From Paramoeba atlantica (Eukaryota; Discosea): 64,000 nucleotides of DNA. Shown one piece after another: positions 48,900-62,656 of this stretch. The position numbers and the translations under genes are program-made. The stretch lies in NCBI GenBank assembly GCA_977017575.1, contig CDRNVI010000149.1, positions 310,001-374,000 of the forward strand, written 5' to 3'. Positions within the stretch are counted from its first letter, which is position 1. Every line of letters starts with the position of its first letter. The notes under the pieces are model-generated. The model saw only the letters and a program-made list of their open reading frames with translations, was not told the DNA's origin and searched no databases.

Positions 48900-49700
48900 C
48901 TCTTTTTTCTTGAGGTTTATTCTTTTTTCTTTCTCTTTTTTTTTTCTTTTTTTTTCTTTTTCTTTTCTTTCTTTTTTTTTTCTTTTTTTTTCTTTTTTTT
49001 TTCTTTTTGTTTTTGTTTTTTTTTTGTTTTTTTTTTTGTTTTTTTTTTGTTTTTTTTTTGTTTTTTTTTTGTTTTTTTTTCCTATTTTTCTTTTGTTTTT
49101 TCTTCTTTATCTTCCCTCTTTTTAATCTTTTCCCCTCTCTTCTCTTTTTCTCCCTTTTTCCTTCTCTTTCTTTTCTCTTTCTTTTCTTTTTCTTTTCTCT
49201 TTCTTTTCTCTTTCTTTTCTCTTTCTTTTCTCCTTAACATAGGAAAGTTGTTTAATTGAAGAGAGTGTAATTCACGTTTTAAATAATGGTCCTTTTTTCT
49301 TCAATGGTTTTTTTTCTTTTTTTCTTTTGTTTTTTTTGTTTTTTTTGTTTTTTTTTGTTTTTTTTTTGTTTTTTTTTCTTTTTTTTCTTTGTTTTTTTTT
49401 TTGTTTTTTCTTTTTTATGTGTTTTTCCTTTTTTTTCTTTTTTTTTTCTTTTCTTTTATCTTTTGTTTTTTCATCTTCTTTATCTTTTATCTTTCCTCTT
49501 TTTAATCTTTCTCCCCCCCTCTTCTCTTTTCTCCTCTTTCCCCTCTTTCTCCTTCTCTTTTCTTTTCTTTTCTTTCCTTCTCTTTCTTTCCTTTTAAAAC
49601 AGTGAAGTCATTGGATTAGAAAAGAGTGAAATCACGTATCAAAAAAGATCCTTTTTCTTCACAGTTTTTTCTTTTTTTTTCTTTTTTTTTTCTTTTTTCT
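48900..49700. repeat. Polypyrimidine tract, unit 2, left of insertion
   Basis: T/C-rich counterpart of 5540-6200, with the same short mixed patches (49235-49290, 49595-49665). Interrupted at 49702 by the TIR element. Confidence 0.8.
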
Positions 49701-49701
49701 T

Positions 49702-50346
49702 CATCAGAATAAATTTGCCGACGTGAGCAAGAAATCCGACGTCAGAAAAAGCTGATGTGTTGGTTTCTGGTTGGTCAATCAAAAACGCAGATGCAGATTT
49801 TTGCTCATTTTTCGTCTTTGGGACCATTTCAAATTCAAACTTGATTCTTCGAAGCTCTCTGCAATAAAAAGTTTTTTTTGATCCTCCAAAACTGAGGTTT
49901 TCCTTCAAAGTCAATCGTTTCAACAAAAGAGCCTTCAACAAGCAAAAATGATGAAAAAGAAACACATCTTAATTCAAAAACTGGAGAGCCTTGTCCTTGG
50001 AAAGGGGAAAGTGGATTCTGAAGGTCCCAGTTTGGCTCAGCCTTGACAGACCCCAACTGCTCAAAAAAATTAGAATTTTCCATCTTTTCATCCAATTTTA
50101 ATCGGACAACTTGGGTGTGAAAGGAAGCTCAAACAAAAAAAGTCACATCATTGATTTCTCACTTGAAGAGAAACAAACAAAAACAAAACAAGGAAAAGGA
50201 AAGGAAAGGAAGGAAAGAAACGTGCTACCTCCATCTTGGTCTCAAAAACTGGAGGTAACAACCAAAATTTCCTTTTTTTGGACAAAAAACAGTTTTCCAC
50301 TCATGACGTCGGATTTCTTGCTCACGTCGGCAAATTTATTCTGATG
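49702..50346. mobile_element. 645-bp element with 43-bp perfect terminal inverted repeats (MITE-like)
   Basis: 49702-49744 and 50304-50346 are exact reverse complements, beginning CATCAGAATAAATTTGCCG. TTTTTCTT stands directly on both sides (49694-49701, 50347-50354), a possible 8-bp target duplication, though the flank is low-complexity. The element is absent from unit 1. The inside holds no transposase, so it would move with enzymes supplied elsewhere; the long TIRs and 8-bp duplication recall Mutator or hAT elements. Confidence 0.85.
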
Positions 50347-50905
50347 TTTTTCTTTTTTTTTTCTTTTTTTTCTTTTCTTTTTCTTTTCTTTTTTTTCTTT
50401 TCTTTTTCTTTTCTTTTTTTTCTTTTCTTTTTTCTTTCTTTTCTTTTTTCTTTTTCTTTTTCTTTTCTGTCTTTGTTTTTTCTTTTTTCTTTTTTTTTTC
50501 TTTTTTTTCTTTTCTTTTTTTTTTCTTTTTTTTTCTTTTTTCTTTTTTTTTTCTTTTTTTCTTTTTTTTCTCTTTTTTCCTTTTCCTTTTTTTTCTTTTT
50601 TTTTCCTTTTTTTTCTGTCTTTGTTTTTCTTTTTTTCTTTTCTTTCTTTTTTTCTTTCTTTTTTCCTTTTCCTTTTTTTTCCTTTTTTTTCCTTTTTTTT
50701 CCTTTTTTTTTCCTTTTTTTTCCTTTTTTTTGTTTTTTTTGTTTTTGTTTGTTTTTGTTTATTGTTCTTTTCTTTTCTTTTCTTTTTTTTTGTTTTTTTT
50801 TGTTTTTTGTTTTTTTTTGTTTTTATTCTTTTTTTTCTTTTTTTTTCTTTCTTTTTTTTTCCTTTCTGTTTTCTTTCTTTTTTTCATTTTTTTTTGTTCA
50901 AAAGA
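50347..50905. repeat. Polypyrimidine tract, unit 2, right of insertion
   Basis: Continuation of the T/C tract interrupted by the inserted element; shorter than the unit-1 counterpart. Confidence 0.8.
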
Positions 50906-51019
50906 TTCGAAAAATCACAAACGAAAAAGAGAGAAGTTGCCACACAAATCAAAGTTGGATAAGGAGGGCAAAGAGAAGAGAGACCAAACAACACAAAAGA
51001 GGATTATTTCATGATAGTT

Positions 51020-51070
51020 TTCATACTCTCTGGGTCTGATTTTTCGAATTAGTACCCCAGAGAGAATGAA
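51020..51070 (-). terminator. Gene-3' hairpin B, unit 2
   Basis: Same as 7295-7345, about 595 bp past the polyubiquitin stop in the gene's sense. Confidence 0.45.
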
Positions 51071-51665
51071 GAATCCACAAAAGAAAAGAAAAGAAGATCC
51101 ACCAGTCAGTCGGGGGGATTGGGGTGTTGTGTGTGTGTTGTTGTTTTGGTGTTAAAAGAAATATTCACGTTTTTTTTTTGAACAAAATATCTTTGGTGCT
51201 GTGTCTTTCTTGGATTCTAAAAATTGTTCATCATTGGTTTTTTTCTTTTTCTTTTTTTCTTTCTTTTTTTCTTTTTCTTCTTTTTCTGGCACTGTTTTTC
51301 AGGGTTTTTTGGGTCCAACATAGTAGTCTGTGGTTTTATATTAATATTGTCATCTCAATAAAACACCACCTCCCTCCCAATATCTTTTTCTTAATTATGT
51401 GTGTGGGTCCTTCTTAAAATCCCAATGTCCAACAGAATAACTGATTGTGTTGGGAAGAAGAAAAAAAAAGTATCTTTCACCCCCCCCAACCACACACACT
51501 GGATAAAGAAAAGTAGTGTATTGTGTGGGTGTCATTCTTCTGCTGCCATTCCAGAAAAAGAAAAAAAAATTATGAAAAGAAAAATGACTCTTTGGTGAAT
51601 GTCTCAAAAAGAAAGAAGATTTTTGTTAAAGTTTCAATTTATATTTTTTTTATACAAGCTTTTTT

Positions 51666-52517
<852 letters not shown>

Positions 52518-52616
52518 CTATCCCCCCCCTTTAATTTAGATCTCCAAAAAAAATCTCGTTCTTTTTTTTTTTTTGCGTTTTGTTGTTTTTTGTGGTGGGA
52601 GAGAAGAGAAGAGAAG

Positions 52617-52636
52617 AGAAGAGAGCGCTCTCTTCT
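52617..52636. promoter_or_regulatory. 20-bp palindrome, unit 2
   Basis: Same palindrome as 9313-9332, about 256 bp before the polyubiquitin start. Confidence 0.4.
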
Positions 52637-54510
52637 TTCTGTTTGTTTTTGTTTGTTTTTTGTTTGTTTTTGTTTTGTTTTGTGTGTTATTTGTTTTGTT
52701 TGTTTTGCCAATCTCACCAACCACCATCGCGCAGTTTTATGGTGGTATGTGTTTTGTGTTTTTTGTGTTGTGGGGGTTTGTTCTTCTCCTCACACCCCCT
52801 CCGCCCCCTTCTCTCTCTCTCACCTCATCTTTTAACACACAGAGGAGAGAGGAGAAGGGAAAAAGAACCTCTCTCTATCTCTCTTTGATGAAGGGAGATG
52901 AAAAGCAAAGAATGCGATAAAGAGGTGGTTTGTGTACTCTCTTCCTCTCCTTTTTTTTTTCTCAAACACACTTCTCTTCTCTCACACTCCTGACCATTTT
53001 TTCCCCCTTTCTCTCTCTCTCTCTCTCTCCCTCTTTCTTTCCCCTCTTTCTTTTCTCTCTTCCCTTTCCTTCACACAGTTTTCAAAGGAACAAAACATAA
53101 AAGTGGGGGGAAAAGGGTGGTGTTTGCTCACCCATATAAAAGACAAATATTAGGGAACATGACAATCGAAAGTGGAGGGACAGTGGGTGAAAGGGGGGAG
53201 AGAAGATCACCAGAGAGAGACACCCAATAGAGAGAGTGATGTTTGTGGTGGATGATCTCTCTTCTCTTTTTAGCCCTCTTGAGACGACGATCTTGTGTGT
53301 GTGTTCTGAGGAGAGGCCTTTCTTCGAGCGTGTTTTGGCGATGATGGTGTAGTGTTTGGTGTATACTTCTCCTTTGAAAATGTTGGTTATTCACGAAGAA
53401 CTTTACCGCTGATATATGTTTCTGCTCTCTCTCTCTCTCTCCTTTCCCAAAAAATCCATGTTTGGTGTTGTTGGTGTGTGATTAGACCCTCTCTCCTCCC
53501 TCCTCTCTCTCTCTCCCCACTCTCGCTGCTGCGCCTTATTCCTCTGTTTCTTATCATTTTTTTGAGGAGTAAAAGCTCTTTCTTCTTAGCTTTCTTCTTT
53601 TGGAGGGTTCCTTGACACCTTCTTTGTCTCTTGAAATATTTGTTTCTTGGATTGGTGACAGTGATATTGGATCGGATCTCTCTCCTCTTCTTTAAGTGGT
53701 ATGTCCTATCATAATGAAATCAAATGTCTTCTTTCTCGAAAAAAATGTGACTTTCTCGACAAAAGGTATACCACGTATCGGACCCCGTATGTATCGTTAT
53801 ACTACACACACAACACACAATAAGATTTTTTGCAACACACTGAGAAGGTTACTTTTTGCATGGATTATTTTTTCTGTCTGTGTTTGGTGTGTTTTGTTGT
53901 TTACTTTTTTTGTATTTGTATCTTTGTGTTTTAAAAATGGGGTGTGTTAATGTTGTTTTTGTGTTTTGATTTTGTTTTGTTTTTTGAGAAGAGGAAGGGA
54001 AGGAAGGAAGGGGGGTGTGTGAAAAATTTATTAATTTGTACAAAAAACAGTTTGTTGTCTCTCAAAGCCAATTTCCCAAATCGAAAAAAAGACACGAATC
54101 CCCAGATTCCACTCCAAAAGTTCATCAAGAAGAAAACAGACAAAAAGAATGAAAAGAATTTAGATCGCCGAGATTGGTGTATTAATTGAAAGAAGTGTCC
54201 CGTCCGTTGAGGGGAATACGAAATCATTGTAAATGATTGATGTCCATTTTAAAAGAAGGTTTTGTGTTCTTGTTAATTTGTTCTTGTTGAACTTGTTTTT
54301 TTATTATTTGTTTTATTTTTTGCTTTTGGTATTTTTGGTATTTGTTTTTGTTCTTTTCTTTTTTGTGGTGATTGGTTTGGTTTGGTTTGGTTGGTTTGTC
54401 TGTTATTATTGGAAGAGTGTTTTTGTTATTGTATTAGTTATTAGTATTTATTTAATTAAAATTCTCTGATACTAAAATCTGATTCTTCCTCCTCCCCCTT
54501 CTCTTTACTA
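52637..54510. other. Spacer, no gene recognised, unit 2
   Basis: Counterpart of 9333-11212, including the conserved inverted-repeat island at 53696-53774. No gene is supported. Confidence 0.35.
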
Positions 54511-54704
54511 GTGCAAGGACATCTTTTTTGTTTCCTTCGTTACAAAGACCTCCTTCCAATTACAAGCCTTTTTGAAAATATGAGTGGCACAGGTTTCCCT
54601 TTATTTTGTGTTTTGTTGTTTCAGTGTTTCAGTGTTTGGTTTGTTAGTTATTTTGATTGTGTGGATTTGTTTATCTTTTTTAGTATGATGTGATTATTCT
54701 GTTG

Positions 54705-54830
54705 TGTTGGTTTGTTGTTGGTTTGTTGGTTTGTTGGTTTGTTGGTTTGTTGGTTTGTTGGTTTGTTGGTTTGTTGGTTTGTTGGTTTGTTGGTTTGTTG
54801 GTTTGTTGGTTTGTTGGTTTGTTGGTTTGT
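54705..54830. repeat. (TTTGTTGG)n microsatellite, unit 2
   Basis: About 15 regular 8-bp TTGGTTTG units, more uniform than the unit-1 array. Confidence 0.9.
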
Positions 54831-55352
54831 TTGTCGTTTTGTTTGTTGTTGTTGTGTCATTCAGTGTTACTTTTGTTTTGTTTGTTGTGATTGTGATTGT
54901 TGTGATTGTAGTTAAGTTATAGTTGTTGTTGCTGTTGTTTATGATTGTGATTGTTGTTTGTTGTTTATTGTTTATTGTTTGTTGGTTGTGGTTATTTGCT
55001 GTTATTGTTGTTATTATGATTATTGGTTTGTTATTGTGATTGCAATTGTTATGATTGTTGTTACTATTTTTTATATTCATTATTGTCATTATTGTATTGT
55101 TATGATTGTTGTTGTTATTTGATTGTTATTGCTTTTATTATCATTGTTAATTGTTAAATTGTTAATAATAGAATGGGGACATCTTTGTTTCTTTGTTATA
55201 AGACTCCCTCCACAGGCCTTTTTTTCTATTACTCCGTTCCCAACAATCCCGACTATTGTGCCACCGCCAGGTTTTTCTCTTTTTTCCTTCTTTTATTTTG
55301 TGCTTGTTTTTGTTTTTGTTAATGGTATTGCTGTTGTGGTGGTGATGATATT

Positions 55353-56175
55353 TTGATTGTGTTGTTATTTGTTGTTATTTGTTATTGGTATTCTTCTTGT
55401 TCTTGTTGTTATTTGTTGTTCTTGTTGTTCTTGTTCTTGTTCTTGTGTTGTTATTGTTGTTATTATTGTTGTTGTTATTATTGTTGTTATTGTTATTTGT
55501 TATTCATCTTGTTATTCTTGTTCTTGTTGTTGTTCTTGTTGTTATTTGTTGTTATTTGTTGTTGTTATTTGTTATTCGTCTTGTTATTCTTGTTGTTCTT
55601 GTTGTTATTCTTGTTGTTATTCTTGTTGTTATTTGTTGTTATTTGTTGTTATTTGTTGTTATTTGTTGTTATTTGTTGTTATTTGTTGTTGTTTGTTGTT
55701 GTTTGTTGTTATTTGTTGTTATTTGTGTTATTTGTTGTTGTTATTTGTTATTCGTATTGTTATTATTGTTGTTATTATTGTTGTTATTGTTGTTATTATT
55801 GTTGTTATTATTGTTGTTATTATTGTTGTTATTATTGTTTTTATTGTTATTTGTTATTCGTATTGTTATTTTTGTTGTTCTTGTTCTTGTTGTTCTTGTT
55901 CTTGTTGTTGTATTGTTTTATTGTTGTTATTATTGTTGTTATTATTGTTTTTATTGTTATTTATTATTCGTATTGTTATTCTTGTTGTTCTTGTTGTTGT
56001 TGTTGTTGTTGTTGTTCTTGTTGTTATTTGTTGTTATTATTGTTGTTATTATTGTTTTTATTGTTATTTATTATTCGTATTGTTATTCTTGTTGTTGTTC
56101 TTGTTGTTATTTGTTGTTATTTGTTGTTATTTGTTCTTTATTGTTGATATTTGTTATTGTAATTATAATTGTTGT
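55353..56175. repeat. (TTGTTATT)n microsatellite, unit 2, expanded
   Basis: About 820 bp of TTGTTATT/TTGTTCTTG units, with internal higher-order blocks ending in TTATTCGTATTG repeated at least five times. Unit 1 has only about 300 bp. Confidence 0.9.
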
Positions 56176-57163
56176 TGATTTTTTTTTTGTGTGTGTTGTG
56201 GTTATGTTGTGTTCGTAATTTTAACCAATTTTTCACAGAAAAACACAAAAAAAGAGAGAGTGTGTGGAATCATCAAGACAAAGATGTGGGTTGGGGATTT
56301 TTGGAGGGAGCGAGCCACATATAATGGTTGGTTGGTTCTTTTTGTTCTTTTGTAATATTATATTTATATTTCTGTTTTGTTGTAATAATATTTTTTTAGT
56401 TGGTTAATTTGTCTTCTGTTTTTTGTTTGGAGGGGTGATGTGTGTATTTAATCAGTGTTGGTTTGTTTGGTTTGTTTGGTTTTGTTGGAGTTAAATATTA
56501 TTATTGTTAATTGTTTTTGGTCACTTTGTTGGTAGTTGGTACATCAGTGTTTTTGTGTATTGGTTGTGCATTGGTTGTGTGTGTAAGTTGGTTGTGTGTT
56601 GTCTTGTGTACACACATTTTTCAAGGTTTATTGTTTGTTTGAACCAAACAATCAAAAATGACAATAAGGTTTTCTTTTTTTTTTCGTCTTTCTTTCGTTT
56701 CGTCCTTTTTGTTCTTTTTTTTTGTTCTTTTTGTTCTTTTTTTTCTTTCTCCCTTTTTCTTCTTTTTCTTTTTTTGATGTTGGTGTTGGTCTTGTGTGGG
56801 GTGTGCTTTTTTCTAGAAGGGGTTTTAATTGATGTGCAGGTTTTTCTTTTGATTTTTCTTTTGATTTTTCTTTTGATTTTTTTTTTGATTTTTTGGTTTC
56901 TCTTTTTTTTAAGATCCAAAAAGACACACTATGGTTTTTCTCTTTCTGTTTTTTGTTAATATAAATGAGGTTTGCTTTGTGGGGACGGTTTGGGTTTTTC
57001 CTTCGATAAAATGGTGAATGTAGGTGTTTTTGTGGGAATTGTGTACCTTTTTTCTGTGGTGGCGCACCTTGTTTTTTTTTTTGGAGGGGGGGGGGTCTTT
57101 AATTGGGAGGGAGGGGGTTTGTTCAAGTTTTTAGAAAGGAAGAACACACTGTTTTGTTGAGAT
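56176..57163. other. Spacer, no gene recognised, unit 2
   Basis: Counterpart of 12430-13467. No coding or RNA gene is seen. Confidence 0.35.
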
Positions 57164-57245
57164 TTAAAAGACTAAAAAGGTTATAATATTTGTTCACATA
57201 AACAAATGTTGCAGCCTCTTTGGGAATTTTCCAGAATGGACATGA
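57164..57245. repeat. Hairpin-bearing direct repeat, left, unit 2
   Basis: Counterpart of 13468-13549. Confidence 0.6.
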
Positions 57246-57470
57246 AGATTGGGTTTTGACTCGCACACCACCTCCATAAATACTTTGTGATGGGGAAACT
57301 AGCCACAGTAGCACCAATTTTGTTGGGGGGGGGGGTGAGGGACATATTGCTAAAATACATAATTTCCACAATTATTTTTCAATTTGGTTGGCGACTTGAA
57401 GGAAGGGGGGGAGGTTGAATCTCCCCCAATCCTTTTTAAACCCATTTTTTTTTTCGATTTTTACCAAATT

Positions 57471-57543
57471 GCCTCCGTAGCTCAGTCGGTAGAGCGCTAG
57501 ACTCTTAATCTAGTGGCCGCGGGTTCGAGCCCCGCCGGGGGCT
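57471..57543 (+). tRNA. tRNA-Lys(CTT), unit 2
   Basis: Same 73-nt sequence as 13798-13870, followed by a T run. Confidence 0.95.
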
Positions 57544-57606
57544 GTTTTTTTTCTTCTTTTTTTTTTCTTTTTTTCTTTTTTTCTTTTTCTTTTCTTTTTT
57601 TCTTTC

Positions 57607-58090
57607 CAAAGGTTTTTTCTCTTCTTTTTCTTTTTTTAAGGTTTTTTCTCTCTTCTTTTTCTCTCTCTTTTTCTCTTTTTTCTCTTTTTTTGAACTTGGT
57701 CTGAACTGAACTGCTTCTTTGTTGCTCAAAGGTTTTTCTCTCTTTCTCTCTCTTTTTTTCCTTTCTTTTTTTCCTTTTTCTTTTTCCTTTTTCTTTTTCC
57801 TTTTTTTTTCCTTTTTTAACCTAATGTGGGGCTACCTTCTTTTGCTCTTTGTGTTTTTCTTTTTCTCTCTTTTTCTCTCTCTTTTTCTCTTCTCTCTTTT
57901 TTCTTTCTCTTTTTAAACTTGGTCTGAGTTGAACCACTTCTTGTCAATTTGCTCTTTCAAAGGTTTTTTCTCTTCTTTTTTTTTTTTTTCTTTTTTTTCT
58001 TTTCTTTTCTTTTTTCTTTTCTTTTCTTTCTTTTTTTAAAACCTAATTATGTCAAACTACCTTCTTGTTGATTTACTCTTTCAAAAGTTT
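57607..58090 (+). repeat. IGS subrepeats, unit 2
   Basis: Counterpart of 13940-14458; the CTTTCAAAGG cores are conserved while the pyrimidine linkers vary in length. Confidence 0.6.
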
Positions 58091-58344
58091 TTTTCTTTTT
58101 CTTTTTTTCTTTTTTTTCTTTTCTTTTTTCTTTTTTTGCTTTTCTTTTCTTTTTCTTTTTTTCTTCTTTTTTTCTTTGGATGGGTCAACCCTGTTGGATA
58201 ATATGGATAATTGTGGGGGTGGTTAAATATTGGTGGGGGGGTGGGGTTGTGTTGACAAGGTAGGAATGGAATAAAATAGGAGAGGGGCAAGGTCTATTTT
58301 GGTTTTTTTGGGGGGGGCAGGTGGTCAATTTGCAATGGATATAT

Positions 58345-58429
58345 TGAAAAAAAACTAAAAAGGCTTTCATATTTGTTCACAGAAACAAATGTTGCAGCCT
58401 CTTTGGAACATTTTTCAAAGGAGTGATGA
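58345..58429. repeat. Hairpin-bearing direct repeat, right, unit 2
   Basis: Counterpart of 14709-14793. Confidence 0.6.
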
Positions 58430-59090
58430 GTTACGTGGAGATATACAGATTACATATATAACACACAATACACACAGCCTGCTTTGTTCTCTCTTTTGTG
58501 TTGCCAGATGAAACTTTTTTTGTTTCCTCTTCTTTTTTTTTTCCTTTTTCTTTCTTTCATCTTTTTTCTTCCTTTCTTTTTTTTTCCTTTTTCTTTCTTT
58601 CATCTTTTTTCTTCCTTTCTTTTTTCTTCCTTTCTTTTTCTTAAAATGATGGACCCACCCTCAATTTGATGTTGTTGTGGGTTTGAGTGTGGATAAAAGA
58701 GTGTTTCTCTACTACCCCCCCCCCCTCTTGGCCCCACCACACAACACAAAAACAAATTTCACAAAGCTCACTTGTTATGTTGAATAAATAAAAAAGTGTT
58801 TTGTTCTCCTTTTCAAATTAAATTCTTGATTTCATTGCCAATTTTTTTTTTTTTGTTTTTCAGAGTGTGTGTGGTGGTGTGTGCAGTGTGGTGTGGTGTG
58901 TGGGGGTTTGTGATTTCCTTTGAACTTTTTGTGGAAATTCTTTTTTGATACAAAGAGAAAGGAAAAGGGAAAAGCAAACTCATGAGTTGAGAGGTGAAAG
59001 AACAAAAAAAGGGTTGTTCAAAGGAAAGAACAAAGAAGAATAAAATAAGACTTTTTGGGGGAAAAAATGGGTAAGTAAAGAAATGACGTG
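58430..59090. other. Spacer, no gene recognised, unit 2
   Basis: Counterpart of 14794-15399, with a CTTTTTTCTTCC segment duplicated relative to unit 1 near 58545-58630. Nothing codes. Confidence 0.35.
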
Positions 59091-59873
59091 GCATTATTTG
59101 ATTGGTCCACTTTTTTAGAACTCCAAAATTAGCTTTTCTGGGTCAAAAAAGCTGCTCTTTCTTCCGAGAGGGGTTACATACATGATAGATGCTCTCTCTT
59201 ATCATAGGGGAGACCTAGAGTTATTCAATAGCCACTTTTTGTAAGTCTAAATAAGGAATAAGATCGAACATCGTTTGGATTGAGTTGCAAAAGTCAATCT
59301 CAAATTATGTTGGATCTCTTTTCATTGAAAAATATCTCAGACATTTTTGTGACATTTTTTGCTTGAAGTTGTTTGTAACTTCAGACAATAATATTCAAAA
59401 AAAATGTTGGAGTTATTTTTTATTTTGTCTGTTTCAAATTTTGAAACAAAACAAAATTGAATTTGTGGAAGGTGATTTTTTTGTTGATTCAAAAGACAGA
59501 AAAAACAACCAACTTCAATTTCTGAATAAGAAAATCATTTTTCTTCTTTTCTTTTCTTTCTTTTCCTTTTCTGGAAATAAAAAAAAATAATAAAAAGAAT
59601 TATCTTTTTCTTTCAGTTTATTTCTCTCTCTTTTGAAAACTTGGAAGCAGAATACATTTGTTTTCAAATTATTTTATGAAGAGGTTCAATGAGAAATTGC
59701 AAAGAGGATTTCTTTGTTGGAAAATTGAATTCTAACGAAAAACAAAAAACTTATTTTTTTGATAACAAAAAATTGATGAAATACTTTGAATTCTTTTCGA
59801 AGCTACTTTTTCTTTTTTCCCAATTCGGGGGAGAAGAAAAAAATAGTCTTTTTTTTTCAGAAAAAAAAATAGT
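59091..59873 (+). promoter_or_regulatory. Probable Pol I promoter and 5' ETS, unit 2
   Basis: Counterpart of 15400-16184 with the AGCTTTT...AAAAGCT hairpin at 59131-59153. The block at about 59165-59290 has many substitutions and indels against unit 1. Confidence 0.4.
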
Positions 59874-61156
59874 TATCTGGTTGATCCTGCCAGTAGTCAT
59901 ATGCTTGTCTTAAAGACTAAGCCATGCATGTCTAAGTATAAACACTTGTACTGTGAAACTGCGAATGGCTCATTAAATCAGTTATAATTTATTTGATGGT
60001 CCTTTTTTTTTACTACTTGGATAACCGTGGTAAATCTAGAGCTAATACATGCATAAAATCCTAACTCCTTTGAGAGAAGGGATGTATTTATTAGATACAA
60101 AAACCAATGCAGTTCTTCGGAGCTGGTTAACATATGGTGAATCATGATAACTTTACGAATCGTATGGTCCTTTGTGCCGACGATAGTTCATTCAAATTTC
60201 TGCCCTATCAACTTTCGATGGTAGTATAGAGGACTACCATGGTGGTAACGGGTAACGGAGAATCAGGGTTTGATTCCGGAGAAGGAGCCTGAGAAACGGC
60301 TACTACTTCCAAGGAAGGCAGCAGGCGCGCAAATTACCCAATCCCGACACGGGGAGGTAGTGACAAAAAATAACAATACCGGTTCATTATTTGATCTGGT
60401 AATTGGAATGAGTACAATCTAAACCCCTTAACGAGTAACAATTGGAGGGCAAGTCTGGTGCCAGCAGCCGCGGTAATTCCAGCTCCAATAGCATATATTA
60501 AAGTTGTTGCAGTTAAAAAGCTCGTAGTTGGATTTAAGAGTTTTATAATTTAATCCATATGGTTTTTCATGTGTGTTTTATTAAATTATATTCTCTAAAT
60601 ATTTTATTAGATATTCATTATTGCACTTAATTGGGTGATAATTTGATTTTCTTTCGGGAGAGTCAGTGTTTATTGGACCTTTATTAGTAAGATTGTGGAT
60701 ATGAATTCTCTTTGGAGTTTGTGTTCTGCTTATTAATAAAACTAATAAATAGAATTCTAATTCATTTACTTTGAGTAAATTAGAGTGTTCAAAGCAAGCA
60801 AAATAATAAAAATGTTGCAATGAATACTATTAGCATGGGATAATGGAACAAGACATTGGGTCTATTTTATTGGTTTTTTAGAACTAATGTAATGATTAAA
60901 AGGGATAGTTGGGGGCATTAGTATTTAATTGTCAGAGGTGAAATTCTTGGATTTATGAAAGACTAACTTCTGCGAAAGCATTTGTCAAAGATGTTTTCAT
61001 TAATCAAGAACGAAAGTTAGGGGATCGAAGACGATCAGATACCGTCGTAGTCTTAACCATAAACGATGCCGACCAGGGGTTGGAAGACGTTTTATTTTGA
61101 ATAAAGATGACTCTCCCAGTACCTTTTTACGAGAAATCAGTAAGTTTTTGGGTTCT

Positions 61157-61225
<69 letters not shown>

Positions 61226-61783
61226 GCGGCTTAATTTGACTCAACACGGGAAAACTTACCAGGTCCAGACACAGTTAGGATTGACAGATTGAGAGCTCTT
61301 TCTTGATTCTGTGGGTGGTGGTGCATGGCCGTTCTTAGTTGGTGGAGTGATTTGTCTGGTTAATTCCGATAACGAACGAGACCTCAGCCTACTAATTAGT
61401 TGTATTAATAATAACATTTATGAGGGTTTTTAGTTAAATGGATTTTGTTAACACTTAATTTGTTTGCTAAGAAAACTCGTTTTTATTGATATTAAAAAAG
61501 ATTTATTCTTTTAAACTTCTTAGAGGGACACTTGGTGTTTAACCAAGGGAAGTTTGAGGCAATAACAGGTCTGTGATGCCCTTTAGATGTTCTGGGCTGC
61601 ACGCGCGCTACACTGATACAATCAACAAGTACAAAAGGCCTTGGCTGAAAAGTCACGTTTGTCTTTGCGGATAAACATTTTGGGTAAACTTTTGAAATTG
61701 TATCGTGCTGGGGATCGATACTTGCAATTATTTATCGTGAACGAGGAATTCCTAGTAAGCACAAGTCAACAGCTTGTGCTGAT

Positions 61784-61818
<35 letters not shown>

Positions 61819-61978
61819 GCTACTGATGGTTGGTCCGGTGAAATCTTAGGATTAGAAACAGTTACTTATTGATTTCGGTTAATAAGTTTGTTTTTGAGAA
61901 TTTGAGTAAACCTTGCCAACTAAAAGAAGCAAAAGTCGTAACAAGGTATCCGTAGGTGAACCTGCGGATGGATCATTA
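59874..61978 (+). rRNA. 18S ribosomal RNA, unit 2
   Basis: 2,105 nt, same ends and conserved motifs as unit 1. Differences cluster in variable helices. The arms at 61657-61663 and 61670-61676 differ from unit 1 at most positions but still pair fully (allowing G-U). Confidence 0.97.
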
Positions 61979-62186
61979 ATATTATTACTTTATTAATCTT
62001 CTTTTTCTTTTCAATAACTTATTTTGAAAAAGTGAAAATGTGTTTAAACTTTTTAAAATGTATTTTAACATTTTTATTGTTATTTAAACTTTTTTTTGAT
62101 ATTTTTATTTGTATCAAAAAATGTTCAAAATTCATTCATTTGATAAAAATTAAAATGAAAATAAAACAAAACAAAAATAAAAAAAC
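61979..62186 (+). other. ITS1, unit 2
   Basis: About 208 bp, AT-rich, with several indels against unit 1. Confidence 0.85.
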
Positions 62187-62345
62187 AACTTTTAACAATG
62201 GATATCTTGGTTCTCGTAACGATGAAGAACGCAGCAAAATGCGATACGTAATGTGAATTGCAGAACTCAGTGAATCATCGAATCTTTGAACGCATATTGC
62301 ACTTTTAGGTTTCATCCTAAGAGTATATTTATTTGAGTGTCATTT
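62187..62345 (+). rRNA. 5.8S ribosomal RNA, unit 2
   Basis: 159 nt; matches unit 1 apart from one base in the GC-poor terminal hairpin (TTTCATCC for TTTTATCC). Confidence 0.95.
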
Positions 62346-62656
62346 TATTCTTTATCTTTTTTAAAATTTATTTTTTACAAAAAAGAGATTTTATTGAGAA
62401 ACTATTTTCTATCTTTTCTTCATTGAAAATAAAATACTTTCTTAAAAATAATACTAAATCTTGAAAAAGTAAAAAGATACTAAAAAAAGAAAAAAAATTA
62501 ATCGAATTTTAAATTCAATTCTATTTTTTTTTTGAAAAAATAGTAAAAAATAATAAATATCTTTATTTGTTATTTTTCTTTTTTTCAAAATTGAAATAAA
62601 ATGTGTTTTCAAATTCAGTTTTTTTAATTCTCTTTAGTATTCTTTCTTTTTTGATT
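62346..62656 (+). other. ITS2, unit 2
   Basis: About 311 bp, AT-rich. Confidence 0.85.

Noticed and set aside
55353..56218. Val/Leu/Cys-rich frames of over 260 codons in three frames
   Set aside because: All come from the TTGTTATT microsatellite; three overlapping frames being open at once is a repeat artefact.
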